From positions 1-64,000 of the forward strand of contig CACZNH010000001.1 of NCBI GenBank assembly GCA_902782465.1: a DNA stretch of 64,000 nucleotides, given 5' to 3'. A model generated the notes under the pieces. That model was not told where the DNA came from. It saw only the letters and a list, made by a program, of their open reading frames with translations, and searched no databases. The stretch comes from an uncultured Bacteroidales bacterium. Lineage in GTDB: Bacteria; Bacteroidota; Bacteroidia; Bacteroidales; Muribaculaceae. Shown here in pieces: positions 27,781 through 37,633 of the stretch (positions are counted from its first letter, which is position 1; each line of letters opens with the position of its first letter). A program made the position numbers and the translations under genes.

Positions 27781-30087
27781 ATGAACATGAATAAAAGAAA
27801 TTTGGTAACGTCCGCGGTGATGGCGCTTGCCGTCACCATGGGCGCTCATGCCCAGCGCACCATCAACTACATCCCCGACGCCAAGATTGAGCAGCGTGTG
27901 GAGCAGACCCTGAGCCGCATGACGCTCGAGGAGAAGGTGGGACAGATGAACGAGCTGGCGATTGACGTCTTGGGGCACTGGGAAGGCTCCCGCTTCGTCC
28001 TCGACAAGGACAAGCTGGAAACCGTCTTCCTGCGTTACAAGGTGGGTTCCATCCTGAACACCCCCGGTCCCGTGGCACAGACCCCCGAGTGGTGGCAGCA
28101 GACCATCCGCACCATCAACGAGTATTCCTTGAAGGCTTGCGGCATTCCCTGTGTCTATGGCTTGGACCAGAACCACGGTGTTACCTATACCCTGGGCGGC
28201 ACACTGTTCCCCCAGAACACCAACTTGGGCGCCTCGTTTGATCCCGAGCTGGCCATGCGTGCAGCGACGATTACGGCCTATGAGACCCGTGCCGCCAACT
28301 GCCCCTGGACCTACTCGCCTACCGTTGACCTCTCGCGCGACGCCCGCTGGCCCCGTGTGTGGGAGAACTTTGGCGAGGACTGCCTGGTGAACGCCGTGAT
28401 GGGCCGTGCCATGGTCGAGGGCTTCCAGGGTCCTGACCCCAACCACATCGACAAGTACCACATCGGCACGTCCATCAAGCATTATATGGCCTATGGCACG
28501 GCACGCACCGGCAAGGACCGCACGCCGGCCTACGTCCCCGAGTGGGAACTGCGCGAGAAGCACTTCGCACCCTTCAAGGCTTGTGTCGAGGCGGGTGCTA
28601 CCTCGGTGATGGTCAATTCGGCTTCGATTAACGGCACGCCCGTGCACGTCAGCGCCAAGTATCTGACCCAGTGGCTCAAGGAGGAGACCGGCTGGGACGG
28701 CATGATTGTCACCGACTGGGCCGACATCGACAACCTGTGGAAACGCGAGATGGTGGCCGCCAACAAGAAGGACGCCATCTGCATGGCCATCAATGCCGGT
28801 ATCGACATGGCGATGGAGCCTTACAACCTCGACTTCTGCGACCTGCTCATCGAGCTGGTGAAGGAGGGCCGTGTGCCCATGACGCGCATCGACGATGCCG
28901 TGCGTCGCATCCTGCGCATGAAGTACCGCATGGGCCTCTTCGACATGCCCAACACCAACATCAAGGACTATCCCAAGTATGGCTCGGCCGAGCACTTCCA
29001 GGCTGCCCAGGACGCTGCCGTGCAGACCATGGTATTGCTCAAGAACAAGGGCGGTATCCTGCCGCTGAAGCCCGAGGGCAAGAAAATCCTCGTCACCGGT
29101 CCCAACGCCAACTCGATGCGTTGCCTGAACGGTGGCTGGAGCTACACCTGGCAGGGCAAGGACGCCGACCGCTTTGCCTCGCAGCACAACACCATCCTCG
29201 AGGCCATGCAGCAGCGCTATGGCAGCGAGAACATCATCTATGAGGCTGGTGTGACCTACAACAACGACGGCCAGTACTGGGAGGAGAACGAGCCGCAGAT
29301 TGAGCGCGCCGTGCGTGCCGCTGCCGATGCCGACGTCATCTTGGCCTGCGTGGGTGAGAACTCCTATGCCGAGACGCCCGGTAACCTCAACGACCTGGCA
29401 CTCTCGCAGAACCAGCGCGACCTCGTCAAGGCCCTGGCTGCCACGGGCAAGCCTGTCATCCTCGTCCTGAACGAGGGGCGTCCTCGCCTCGTGAGCGACA
29501 TCGAGCCGCTGGCCGATGCCGTGGTCGATATCCTGTTGCCCGGCAACGAGGGCGGCAATGCGCTGGCCCGCCTGCTGGCTGGTGACGACAACTTCTCGGG
29601 CCGTATGCCCTTCACCTATCCGCGCCACTCGGCATCGCTCACCACCTATGACTACCGCGTGAGCGAGGAGACCGGCACGATGGAGGGTGTGTATGACTAC
29701 AATGCCCAGGTCGATGTACAGTGGCCCTTCGGCTACGGGTTGAGCTACACCACCTTTGACTACATTAACATGCGCGTCGATAAGACGGACTTCACCGCCG
29801 GTGACGTGCTCACCGTGAGCGTCGATGTCCGCAACACGGGCCGCATGGCCGGCAAGGAGAGCGTCCTGCTCTTCTCACGCGACATGGTGGCCAGCATCGT
29901 CCCCGAGAGCCGACGCCTGAGGGCCTTTACCAAGGTTGACCTCAAGCCCGGCGAGATGCGTACCGTGACCTTCACGCTGCCTGCCGATGACCTCGCCTTT
30001 GTGGGCAATGACGGACGTCGCCACCTCGAGCCCGGAGAATTCCTGCTCCAGGTTGCCGACAAGGTCCTGCGCGTCAACTGCCGATAA
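27781..30087 (+). CDS. GH3 beta-glucosidase
   Basis: A 768-residue exported GH3 enzyme that should release glucose from beta-glucan oligosaccharides in the periplasm. The signal peptide ends near GAHAQ. Residues about 35-380 form the (alpha/beta)8 domain with TLSRMTLEEKVGQMNE, GLDQNHGVTY, IKHYMAYG and the nucleophile motif MIVTDWAD at Asp312. The second alpha/beta domain carries TPGNLNDLALSQNQRDLV, and the C-terminal FnIII-like domain starts after FGYGLSYTTFDY. It is related to, but clearly different from, the GH3 half of the preceding fusion. The start could also be 27787. Confidence 0.93.
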   Translation: MNMNKRNLVTSAVMALAVTMGAHAQRTINYIPDAKIEQRVEQTLSRMTLEEKVGQMNELAIDVLGHWEGSRFVLDKDKLETVFLRYKVGSILNTPGPVAQTPEWWQQTIRTINEYSLKACGIPCVYGLDQNHGVTYTLGGTLFPQNTNLGASFDPELAMRAATITAYETRAANCPWTYSPTVDLSRDARWPRVWENFGEDCLVNAVMGRAMVEGFQGPDPNHIDKYHIGTSIKHYMAYGTARTGKDRTPAYVPEWELREKHFAPFKACVEAGATSVMVNSASINGTPVHVSAKYLTQWLKEETGWDGMIVTDWADIDNLWKREMVAANKKDAICMAINAGIDMAMEPYNLDFCDLLIELVKEGRVPMTRIDDAVRRILRMKYRMGLFDMPNTNIKDYPKYGSAEHFQAAQDAAVQTMVLLKNKGGILPLKPEGKKILVTGPNANSMRCLNGGWSYTWQGKDADRFASQHNTILEAMQQRYGSENIIYEAGVTYNNDGQYWEENEPQIERAVRAAADADVILACVGENSYAETPGNLNDLALSQNQRDLVKALAATGKPVILVLNEGRPRLVSDIEPLADAVVDILLPGNEGGNALARLLAGDDNFSGRMPFTYPRHSASLTTYDYRVSEETGTMEGVYDYNAQVDVQWPFGYGLSYTTFDYINMRVDKTDFTAGDVLTVSVDVRNTGRMAGKESVLLFSRDMVASIVPESRRLRAFTKVDLKPGEMRTVTFTLPADDLAFVGNDGRRHLEPGEFLLQVADKVLRVNCR

Positions 30088-30119
30088 CCGATACGGCTAT
30101 CAGTAACGTCATTATTAAA

Positions 30120-30215
30120 GCGGCTGTGTCATAATTGCTACATGGTAATATAACCGTGCTTTCGCACGCCCGCAGGGCGGTTATAATCCTTGCAATTGAA
30201 TTATGACACAGCCGC
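30120..30215. repeat. Branched palindromic element (REP-like)
   Basis: The outer arms GCGGCTGTGTCATAAT (from 30120) and ATTATGACACAGCCGC (30200-30215) are perfect 16-bp inverted copies. Inside are a second pair, ATAACCG/CGGTTAT, and two small hairpins, CGTGC-TTTC-GCACG and GCCC-GCA-GGGC. A T-rich tract follows, so it could also terminate the GH3 transcript. Half-copies of the outer arm occur at 37218-37240 and near 2618-2632. Confidence 0.75.
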
Positions 30216-30392
30216 AATTTTTATCCTTATTTTTTAACGTTGGTGTCCGCCCGTCAGGGCGACTAATAAACTTAGCGCCTTTGCGACTTAGCGTGAGATT
30301 CGGGTAAATAGGCATTTGGGCTGAAAAGTTACTCTTTTATGAGAAAAATGTTAAAAATAACCTGATTTTATGTATATTATCAAGAAAAACAT

Positions 30393-30457
30393 TAACTTTG
30401 TCGGTTGCAGAGTGTGTGCTATAAAGTTTTGGCCTCAAAAGTCATTATTTTGAGGCC
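30393..30457 (+). promoter_or_regulatory. Promoter and leader hairpin of the giant protein
   Basis: The -7 element TAACTTTG (30393-30400) has only a weak -33. Downstream, in a leader of about 140 nt, GGCCTCAAAA (30431-30440) and TTTTGAGGCC (30448-30457) form a perfect 10-bp hairpin. The region 30216-30392 also holds a dispersed-repeat-like segment, CTTAGCGCCTTTGCGACTTA, and no gene. Confidence 0.5.
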
Positions 30458-30543
30458 TCAATGTGTATCACAGGATGGCAGATGAAAAGCTTAACGCCTT
30501 TGCCCTATTTTGACCGAACATAACCATATTAATTTAATATTTC

Positions 30544-33500
30544 ATGCGTATGAAGAGATTACTTTTAATGTTAATGACGCTGGCCTTTGTACTACCTGTG
30601 GCATGGGCCGGCGAGAAGACGATTGTCATCAATCGCAACGAAGGCATCTATGAAGATGGCACCGGAGTGTATTATTGCACCAAGGGCGGCATCACGATGA
30701 CCTTCTCGAGCGGTCTGAACAATGTCAACTACCTGGTGGAGCACCAGCAGGTGGTATTTGACATCTTCTCGACCAACTATGTGATCAAGAAGATCAAGTT
30801 CAACTGTCTGGACAACACTACAGATGACAATCTGGACTGCTTCTACTGGGGTCCCTCGACCATCAGCGAACTTGGTGCCATGGCCACATATGTGCCCACA
30901 GGTTCATACACCTGGAGCGGCTATGTTGGCACATGGGTTGGTGGCTCCACGCCATCCAAGTATGTCAAGTTTGAGACCGAGGCCAAACCTGTGCGCTTCG
31001 GCTCCGTCGAGATCACTATCGACAAGGAGTTCGGTGACATCTATGACCTCGTTACTCAAAGCTCTGAGATTGCAGCAGGTCAGACTTATGCCCTCGTGAG
31101 CAAATATGACTCACGGGCCCTCGGTAAAGAGGAGTATCATGGCAGTGATGCTTACACTACATTCAGTTCAACGCCCGTCACCTTATTGAACTTTGACGAA
31201 ACTCTAAATAATTATATGAAGGTCAAAGTCACTGATGAGGTGGCATTGATGAAGTTGCAGTCTTCAGGCAATAGTGACCGTCCGTGGTACATTAAGATTG
31301 GCGACAATTACATGCGTCGCCGCACCGGCTCTCTGTCTGGCTCTGGTGGCCCTGCGAATGGCCAAGGATACAACTTATATACTGAGTCCTCTGTGCCAAG
31401 TGATAGGGCTCAGTATTTCCGTACCAATATTTCGATTGGTAACAATTCCAACGCGTTAATCAGGTTCCAGATGTTCTCTTCCGAGACACCACTTGGAAAT
31501 GAGACCTTTGCCATCCGTCACTACAACGGCGGCGACCTGTTCAGGGTAATTGATTACAATACAAGTAACAACCAGTATGCTAACAATCAGCGCGTTTACC
31601 TGTATAAGCCGGCCCAAACATATTATGTCACTACCAATTGCCTGCCTGATGATAACAGCGGTTATATCACGCTTGGTGAGGGTGTGCTGAATGATGGCAA
31701 TGGCAATTACACTTCACAGCAATATGACAATGTGAGCTTCTTTGTCGGCCCGACCGACGGATGGGGTATTGGCGCGGTGACCGTGACCAATCTTTCCACT
31801 AACGAGGTGACGACATTGACCCCGACGGCTACCAACGACTTCGGTAATGACTACCAATTCCCGATGCCTGGTGCCAACGTCAATGTTACGGCAAACTTCC
31901 TGTCGCCTATTGAGATTGACACGATATGTAATCCTGCTAATGGTGGCCAATTTAACTTCATCAATGGCTATACCAACTTTAACGGACAATATTACTCCAA
32001 CGAGGGCAAGACGGTGACCTTCAAGCCCTCTGCAGCCGAGGGTTATATCTTCCAATCGGTTACCTATACCGATAACGTAACTGGCGAGACCACAACCATG
32101 ACGCCCGATGCTAACGGCGTTTATTCGTTCGTTATGCCGGACCATGAGGTGACCCTGACAGCCAATTTTGAGGCTGCCCATGACCTGTATCTGCTCGGTA
32201 CGGCCAACGGTCGGACCGGTTGGGTGCCCTACGGTCCCAAGTTCATCTTTGACACGGCCAACGAGGAGTACTACATCGACGTTTACTTCAAGGGCGGCAA
32301 TGATGACCAGAACACCGACCCCGCATTTGGATACTTCAGCCTGACCAAGAAGATCTCTGATCCGGAACATCCCAACTGGGATGAACTTAACGGCTATCGC
32401 TTGGCTGCAGAGACCAACAATTACTGGGTAGAGGACGGTGACACTGGCATTGACCTGTATGGCGACCGCAACAACAACGCCTTCAAGATCAAGCCCGGCG
32501 TTTACCGCATCAAGGTCAACAAAGACATGGATGAGATGAGCATCGTCGAGTATCCGCTATCGCTCACCTTCGATCCCGTGAGCGGCTCGATTGTTGATCC
32601 CGGTCAGGTGGTGACCATCACCAGCAACCTCGACGAACTGGTACACGCCATCAATCCTAATGAGGTAAACTCCATCTTCTATAACACGACTGACGATTGG
32701 GCAAGCCAGGAGAACGACAACACCGCAGTGATTACCCAAGAGGGTATCACCACCGTCAAGGCCAACACCAACCTGGGCTACATCCTCGTGGAAGGCCAGG
32801 CCGACTATGAGATCGTTGGTGACCTCTACCTGCTCGGTACCGCCAACGGCGTGACGGGCTGGTATCCCTACGGTCCCCAGTTCACCTTTGACGAGGCCAA
32901 CGAGGTATATTACATCGACGTTTACTTCAAGGGCGGCAATGATGATCCCAATGCCGCTCAGAACTACGGCTACTTCAGCCTGACGACGAGGATCGCTGAC
33001 AACTGGGACGCCATAGCCAACTACCGTCTGTATGCATCTCAGGATGACGAGATGGTGGGAGACGGCTCTCAAAACGTTTCTCTTTATAGTGACCGTCCAT
33101 CCAACGCCTTCATGATCGAGCCCGGTGTTTACCGCATCACGGTCAACAAGGACAAGACCGAGATGAGCATCACCGAGTATCCGCTCTCGCTCACCTTCGA
33201 TCCCGTCAGCGGCTCTACTGTTGCAGTGGGTGATAACGTGACCATCACCAGCAACCTCGACGAACTGGTTCACAACATCAATGCCAACGAGGATAACGCC
33301 ACCTTCAGGAACAGCACCGACGGTGGAACGACCTGGGATCCCGACAACACCGCAGCAATTACCGAGGCTGGCACGACCACTACAGTCACTGCCGAGGCCA
33401 ACATCGGTTACATCGTTGTGCCCGGCAATGCCGATTACATCGTTCCCGCACCCACGGTTTACAGCATCACGACACTTGTAACTCCCGAGGGTTCTGGCGC

Positions 33501-36500
33501 AGGTACCATTACAGCTCCTACGGGCTCTGTTGCCGGCGAGACGGTGACCTTCACTGTGACGGATGCTGATGCATCGGTATATAGCTTAACTGAAGTGGAA
33601 GTATATAACAGCCTTGATCAACTGATTACAGTCGTTGATAACGGTAACGGTTCCTACAGCTTCACGATGCCCGATGATAACGTGACCATCCATGCAGCAT
33701 ATGAGAAGCGGACCTATAACCTGGAAACCTGGTGGCAGCCTTTTGATGGTGGCTGCATCTGGCTCAATGGCGTCAATACGTTACAGACAATTCAGGTTGC
33801 TAATGGTACGAATGTCGTATTCGGTGTTGAGGCAGCTCCCGGATTTAGAATCTCCGAAGTCGTTTTACTTAATGAAGCGACACAGCAGGAATCCACTCCT
33901 ACGTCCTTAGGGAACAACGAGTATTCCTTTACGATGCCTACTCATAATGTGGTGGTCATCGCCATGTTTGAAGAGGCACCCTATAACATCACTACGCAAG
34001 TTCTCCCCGATGGCGCTGGTGTTATCAGCCTCTTGGGTGATGCAGCCGATAACATGGCTTTGGCGAATGAGACTGTGAACTTCAGAGTGTCTCCTTCCGA
34101 GGGCTACGCTTTGAACTCGGTAACGGTAACTGGAATCAATGGCCAGAATACACAACAGATTGAGGTGACCCAGAACGCTGATGGCACTTACAGCTTCACA
34201 ATGCCTAGGAGTGATGTGAAGATTACGGCTACATTCGCTAATCTTTATCATGTGAATACTGTAGTCGTTCCTGATGGTGCTGCTCAGTGCAATGTTTACT
34301 CAGTTGATTCTCCCGGTGCGAATCTATTTGTCGAGAACACTCCGATGACTGTCGAAGTGACACCTTTTGCCGGCTATGCGGTGGAGAGAATTACCTTGAC
34401 TAACCTCACAACAGGGACGGTTACCGAATTGACATTGGGCACTGATGTGAACTTCGTCATGCCGAATTCCAATGTAACCGTGACAGTCTATCTGAATGGG
34501 ACAAACGTGATTTGTAAGCAGGTGACCCGTACCGAGGAAATTGTTGAAGGCAAGACCTATACATTCATCAACCAAGGTGATGATAAAGTTCTGAATCGCA
34601 TTGCTCCTGATGCGATAGACAATCGCTATTCGTCGACCGATATTATCGAGTGGGTTACTCCAGATAAGAGTGTAGTGAAGGTCGGCCCTGACGCATGTTT
34701 CTTTATACCTGAGGATCTTACCCTAGGGGAGGATGGACCATCTGCATCTGGTTTAAAGAATCCTAGAGAGGCCTATTTGAAGACTTTAGGCGGTTACCTC
34801 GGCTTTGAACCAATAGAGGATGAAGCTCCTTTTGTTAATTACGGTTACTTAGTGTTGTGTCCGTCAAAAGACGATGTGCAGAAACATTCAATGAGTATTG
34901 ATCCTTCAGGCGAAGAAGGGGAGGATTTAGTAGACGTTTATGATCGTTATAATCTAAATATTAATAGTGGTTTTTCTAATTATTATGCAGGCCTCGTAAT
35001 TGATCTATATTCTCGTGACTTTAGAATCCAGAGATTTGCGGCTCAGGAATATGCCCCCCCGTACCTATACAAGGTATGTGAGCCATTCAACATTACAACT
35101 GTAGTCGTTCCTGATAACAATGGTGACACTCATGGCTCGATTGCTATTGAGCAGACCGAGGGCGTTCTTGGCACGACCGCTCTTGAAGGTATTACTGTAA
35201 CTGTTACTCCAACAGCCGATAATGGTTATGCACTCGCTAGTCTCGTTGTCACTGTCGATGAAACCGGCGAGATTATACCCGTTACAGTTAATGCCGGAGG
35301 CAGCCGAAGTTTCGAAATGCCGTCTGGTGATGTGACGGTAACTGCAACCTTTGATACGGGCTTCCATATCTATGCTGACTGCGATCCTGTAGGGAGTGGC
35401 CAATTCACTATAGTTCCGATGGCTTGTGCTGGAGATGAAGTCAAGTTTGATGTGGCTCCCAATGATGGATATGCCCTGAGTTATGTTGAGATTCATGACG
35501 CTCAAGGTAATGATGTCGACTTCTACGATGAGGAGGGCATGGGGTATGGTCCCTTCATTTTCACAATGCCTAGTCAAGATGTGTACATTGTTGCTCACTT
35601 TATAGATGCATACAGTGTGGATTATGTCTTTGACCCCGTGAATTCTGGATTTGTGGACTTCCTTGAACCCCCGATTCCTTACTTCCCCGAAGGTGAAATA
35701 GTTTATACTGGAGTAACTATTTCAACTGGTTATGAAATTGAAAGCGTAATCATGACTAACAAGGAAACGGGTGAAGTTGTGGATGAGTTGGAATTTGACA
35801 GTGAAGGCAATATCGAAGAATTCGAGATGCCGCCTTATGACATCGTCGTTACAATTCATTGCATCTTGAACTCCCCGTTGTCCTTCATTGAGTATCCTGG
35901 TACCTATAAGAATGGTGATACAGTGACGGTGACCGATACACTGATTGGCACTTGGGTCGCTAAAAAGTATCTGTGGGCTAAGGATCAAGCGCCCTATGTC
36001 TCCAACTTCTATCTGGAGAAGGCTGCGGACGAGAACCTTCATGATTACCTCCGTGAGTACTACAGGTTGCAGTATCGCGACTGGGACCAGAGCAACTGGG
36101 TAATGCTTGACTTCAGCACCATTCCTGAACTGGCAGGCTACACGCAGCAGCAACTCATGGATGTGATGAACGACTATGTGGATAACCAGATTGTGGCTGG
36201 CTCTATCAAGGGTACCTACAAGTGCGAGGAATCTATATCAGATCCGTTTGGCATTTATCGAGGTCCTGTCAAGATTCGGCATATTATTGAGCTCTCAGAG
36301 CTGCCACATTATGTGAAGGAACCCGCAACGATTGGCCCGAACAACACTTTGGGTTATCCGGGCTTCCAGAATGACCCGCAAGAGAAAGACGGTATGTATT
36401 ATGCTCAGCCGAAATCCAACTACGCCTACAACCATTATACTCCTGCCAACTTCTTATTAGAGAACACTTCTTCTCAAGGTATAGGAAGATTTGAATATAA

Positions 36501-37125
36501 TGTGTATGGCGAAGCAATCCGGAACTATCAAGCGTTCTTCATGAGGCCTAAGGATCGAGAGGTGGTTCAGGTTTGGGCTGTATGGCTCGGAGAAATGACG
36601 GCCTACCATGATGTTATTGCTGATGAAGATAGACCCGCTGGCGATGAGGTATTTGAGGTCTATCAATGTGACCCGGCAGCAGGCATTAACACCTTAGATA
36701 TCACAGGCGCTTTCCGTGTCGGAAGTTGGGATTATAACATCAACGAAACCGACGGGGCGGGTAAGCCGATAGGTTATGGTAAGCCCCTAACTCCATTGCG
36801 CAAAGATTGTGACTATACATTCCATGCTGCAGTTGAGTATTCTCCTTGTCAATATAGGCCTCCTAGAGCCCCGAGACGAGTTGTAAATGGCGAAGCCACG
36901 GCAGAAAACCCCGAGTTCTATAACGTTTATCCGCTCGACATGACGTCGCCCGAAGAGACTTACACTGGTGTGAAGGAAGTTGTCTCGCGCGATGCTACCA
37001 TGATTGTGGATATCCGCTACTACAACATCATGGGTCAGGAGAGTATGACGCCCTTCGACGGCATCAACATTATGGTGATCCATTACAAGGACGGCAGCTT
37101 CATCTCAAAGAAGATTCTCAAGTAA
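30544..37125 (+). CDS. Giant exported repeat protein with type IX-like C-terminal tail
   Basis: A 2193-residue exported protein. The signal peptide is MRMKRLLLMLMTLAFVLPVAWA. Nine modules end in the pattern F-x-MP-x3-V-x-V-x-A-x-F (for example YSFTMPDDNVTIHAAY, YSFTMPRSDVKITATF), the bacterial beta-repeat type seen in surface proteins of Bacteroidales. Residues about 547-970 contain two tandem copies of a 213-residue unit, each starting DLYLLGTANG and containing YYIDVYFKGGNDD and SLTFDPVSGS. The C-terminus, IRYYNIMGQESMTPFDGINIMVIHYKDGSFISKKILK-like, resembles a type IX secretion sorting tail. No enzyme domain is recognised. Base composition changes inside the gene: roughly 34.5-36.0 kb is more AT-rich than both ends. 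The start could be 30550. An adhesin or matrix protein is my inference. Confidence 0.85.
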   Translation: MRMKRLLLMLMTLAFVLPVAWAGEKTIVINRNEGIYEDGTGVYYCTKGGITMTFSSGLNNVNYLVEHQQVVFDIFSTNYVIKKIKFNCLDNTTDDNLDCFYWGPSTISELGAMATYVPTGSYTWSGYVGTWVGGSTPSKYVKFETEAKPVRFGSVEITIDKEFGDIYDLVTQSSEIAAGQTYALVSKYDSRALGKEEYHGSDAYTTFSSTPVTLLNFDETLNNYMKVKVTDEVALMKLQSSGNSDRPWYIKIGDNYMRRRTGSLSGSGGPANGQGYNLYTESSVPSDRAQYFRTNISIGNNSNALIRFQMFSSETPLGNETFAIRHYNGGDLFRVIDYNTSNNQYANNQRVYLYKPAQTYYVTTNCLPDDNSGYITLGEGVLNDGNGNYTSQQYDNVSFFVGPTDGWGIGAVTVTNLSTNEVTTLTPTATNDFGNDYQFPMPGANVNVTANFLSPIEIDTICNPANGGQFNFINGYTNFNGQYYSNEGKTVTFKPSAAEGYIFQSVTYTDNVTGETTTMTPDANGVYSFVMPDHEVTLTANFEAAHDLYLLGTANGRTGWVPYGPKFIFDTANEEYYIDVYFKGGNDDQNTDPAFGYFSLTKKISDPEHPNWDELNGYRLAAETNNYWVEDGDTGIDLYGDRNNNAFKIKPGVYRIKVNKDMDEMSIVEYPLSLTFDPVSGSIVDPGQVVTITSNLDELVHAINPNEVNSIFYNTTDDWASQENDNTAVITQEGITTVKANTNLGYILVEGQADYEIVGDLYLLGTANGVTGWYPYGPQFTFDEANEVYYIDVYFKGGNDDPNAAQNYGYFSLTTRIADNWDAIANYRLYASQDDEMVGDGSQNVSLYSDRPSNAFMIEPGVYRITVNKDKTEMSITEYPLSLTFDPVSGSTVAVGDNVTITSNLDELVHNINANEDNATFRNSTDGGTTWDPDNTAAITEAGTTTTVTAEANIGYIVVPGNADYIVPAPTVYSITTLVTPEGSGAGTITAPTGSVAGETVTFTVTDADASVYSLTEVEVYNSLDQLITVVDNGNGSYSFTMPDDNVTIHAAYEKRTYNLETWWQPFDGGCIWLNGVNTLQTIQVANGTNVVFGVEAAPGFRISEVVLLNEATQQESTPTSLGNNEYSFTMPTHNVVVIAMFEEAPYNITTQVLPDGAGVISLLGDAADNMALANETVNFRVSPSEGYALNSVTVTGINGQNTQQIEVTQNADGTYSFTMPRSDVKITATFANLYHVNTVVVPDGAAQCNVYSVDSPGANLFVENTPMTVEVTPFAGYAVERITLTNLTTGTVTELTLGTDVNFVMPNSNVTVTVYLNGTNVICKQVTRTEEIVEGKTYTFINQGDDKVLNRIAPDAIDNRYSSTDIIEWVTPDKSVVKVGPDACFFIPEDLTLGEDGPSASGLKNPREAYLKTLGGYLGFEPIEDEAPFVNYGYLVLCPSKDDVQKHSMSIDPSGEEGEDLVDVYDRYNLNINSGFSNYYAGLVIDLYSRDFRIQRFAAQEYAPPYLYKVCEPFNITTVVVPDNNGDTHGSIAIEQTEGVLGTTALEGITVTVTPTADNGYALASLVVTVDETGEIIPVTVNAGGSRSFEMPSGDVTVTATFDTGFHIYADCDPVGSGQFTIVPMACAGDEVKFDVAPNDGYALSYVEIHDAQGNDVDFYDEEGMGYGPFIFTMPSQDVYIVAHFIDAYSVDYVFDPVNSGFVDFLEPPIPYFPEGEIVYTGVTISTGYEIESVIMTNKETGEVVDELEFDSEGNIEEFEMPPYDIVVTIHCILNSPLSFIEYPGTYKNGDTVTVTDTLIGTWVAKKYLWAKDQAPYVSNFYLEKAADENLHDYLREYYRLQYRDWDQSNWVMLDFSTIPELAGYTQQQLMDVMNDYVDNQIVAGSIKGTYKCEESISDPFGIYRGPVKIRHIIELSELPHYVKEPATIGPNNTLGYPGFQNDPQEKDGMYYAQPKSNYAYNHYTPANFLLENTSSQGIGRFEYNVYGEAIRNYQAFFMRPKDREVVQVWAVWLGEMTAYHDVIADEDRPAGDEVFEVYQCDPAAGINTLDITGAFRVGSWDYNINETDGAGKPIGYGKPLTPLRKDCDYTFHAAVEYSPCQYRPPRAPRRVVNGEATAENPEFYNVYPLDMTSPEETYTGVKEVVSRDATMIVDIRYYNIMGQESMTPFDGINIMVIHYKDGSFISKKILK

Positions 37126-37154
37126 ATTTCGGCTTAGTCGCTGACTGAAAATGC

Positions 37155-37192
37155 GTCGCGCGTCCCTCAACCAGGGGCGCGCGACCTTTTTG
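37155..37192 (+). terminator. Terminator of the giant gene
   Basis: The arms GTCGCGCGTCCC and GGGGCGCGCGAC form a GC-rich stem followed by CTTTTT, 30 bp after the stop codon. Confidence 0.88.
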
Positions 37193-37245
37193 GGGATGTA
37201 CCTAACCCAAGTCCTGTAGCGGCCGTGTCATAATTGCTATTATTG

Positions 37246-37348
37246 GTGTCCGCTAAAAAGAGATACAGCAAGCCCCTTTTTGAGAAATCACAATTATAGC
37301 ATTGAAACTTAATGATATGTGCTTGCTGTATCTCTTTTTAGCGGACAC
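37246..37348. mobile_element. MITE-like element with perfect 28-bp terminal inverted repeats
   Basis: The arms at 37246-37273 (starting GTGTCCGCTAAAAAGAGA) and 37321-37348 are perfect inverted copies around 47 bp of AT-rich DNA. TATTG flanks both sides (37241-37245 and 37349-37353), a probable 5-bp target duplication. It has no coding capacity. It lies immediately beside a half-copy of the 30120-30215 palindrome. Confidence 0.75.
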
Positions 37349-37387
37349 TATTGGTTAGAAACATCAAAATTTTCCAGCAAATGTTCT

Positions 37388-37468
37388 AGCAAAATGAGGT
37401 TTTGTCTAGTACAAAAAAGGGATAAAAAGCGAGTTCTACACCAACTCTTCGATTGGTGCAGAACTCAT
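37388..37468 (-). repeat. 81-bp repeat containing a terminator, copy 1
   Basis: This is identical over 81 bp to 39497-39577. It contains the near-perfect hairpin GAGTTCTACACCAA/TTGGTGCAGAACTC (37431-37466). On the minus strand the one mismatch becomes a G-U pair and the stem is followed by GCTTTTTATCCCTTTTTT, so it works as a minus-strand terminator downstream of the ATPase gene. Confidence 0.85.
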
Positions 37469-37536
37469 TAGTTTACTGACTACATACTTAGATGATAGGT
37501 CATTCCACGAAATCCTAGTGGTGTAAGGACAATTAG

Positions 37537-37571
37537 AAGAAAGACGGCAACCCAAAAGCCGTCTTTCTTTT
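37537..37571. terminator. Bidirectional terminator hairpin
   Basis: A perfect 12-bp stem AAGAAAGACGGC/GCCGTCTTTCTT with a 9-base loop lies 63 bp downstream of the ATPase stop codon. Its T-rich arm supports termination on the plus strand as well. Confidence 0.65.
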
Positions 37572-37633
37572 CTCTCCCCCTTGAGTATCAAATTGTTTCT
37601 TGAACACTTTGCGAGTAACCGTGAAGGTTGTGC

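Noticed and set aside
30241..30300. CTTAGCGCCTTTGCGACTTA as a riboswitch or RNA gene
   Set aside because: It resembles a dispersed repeat seen in Bacteroidetes genomes and shows no conserved aptamer features or promoter placement.
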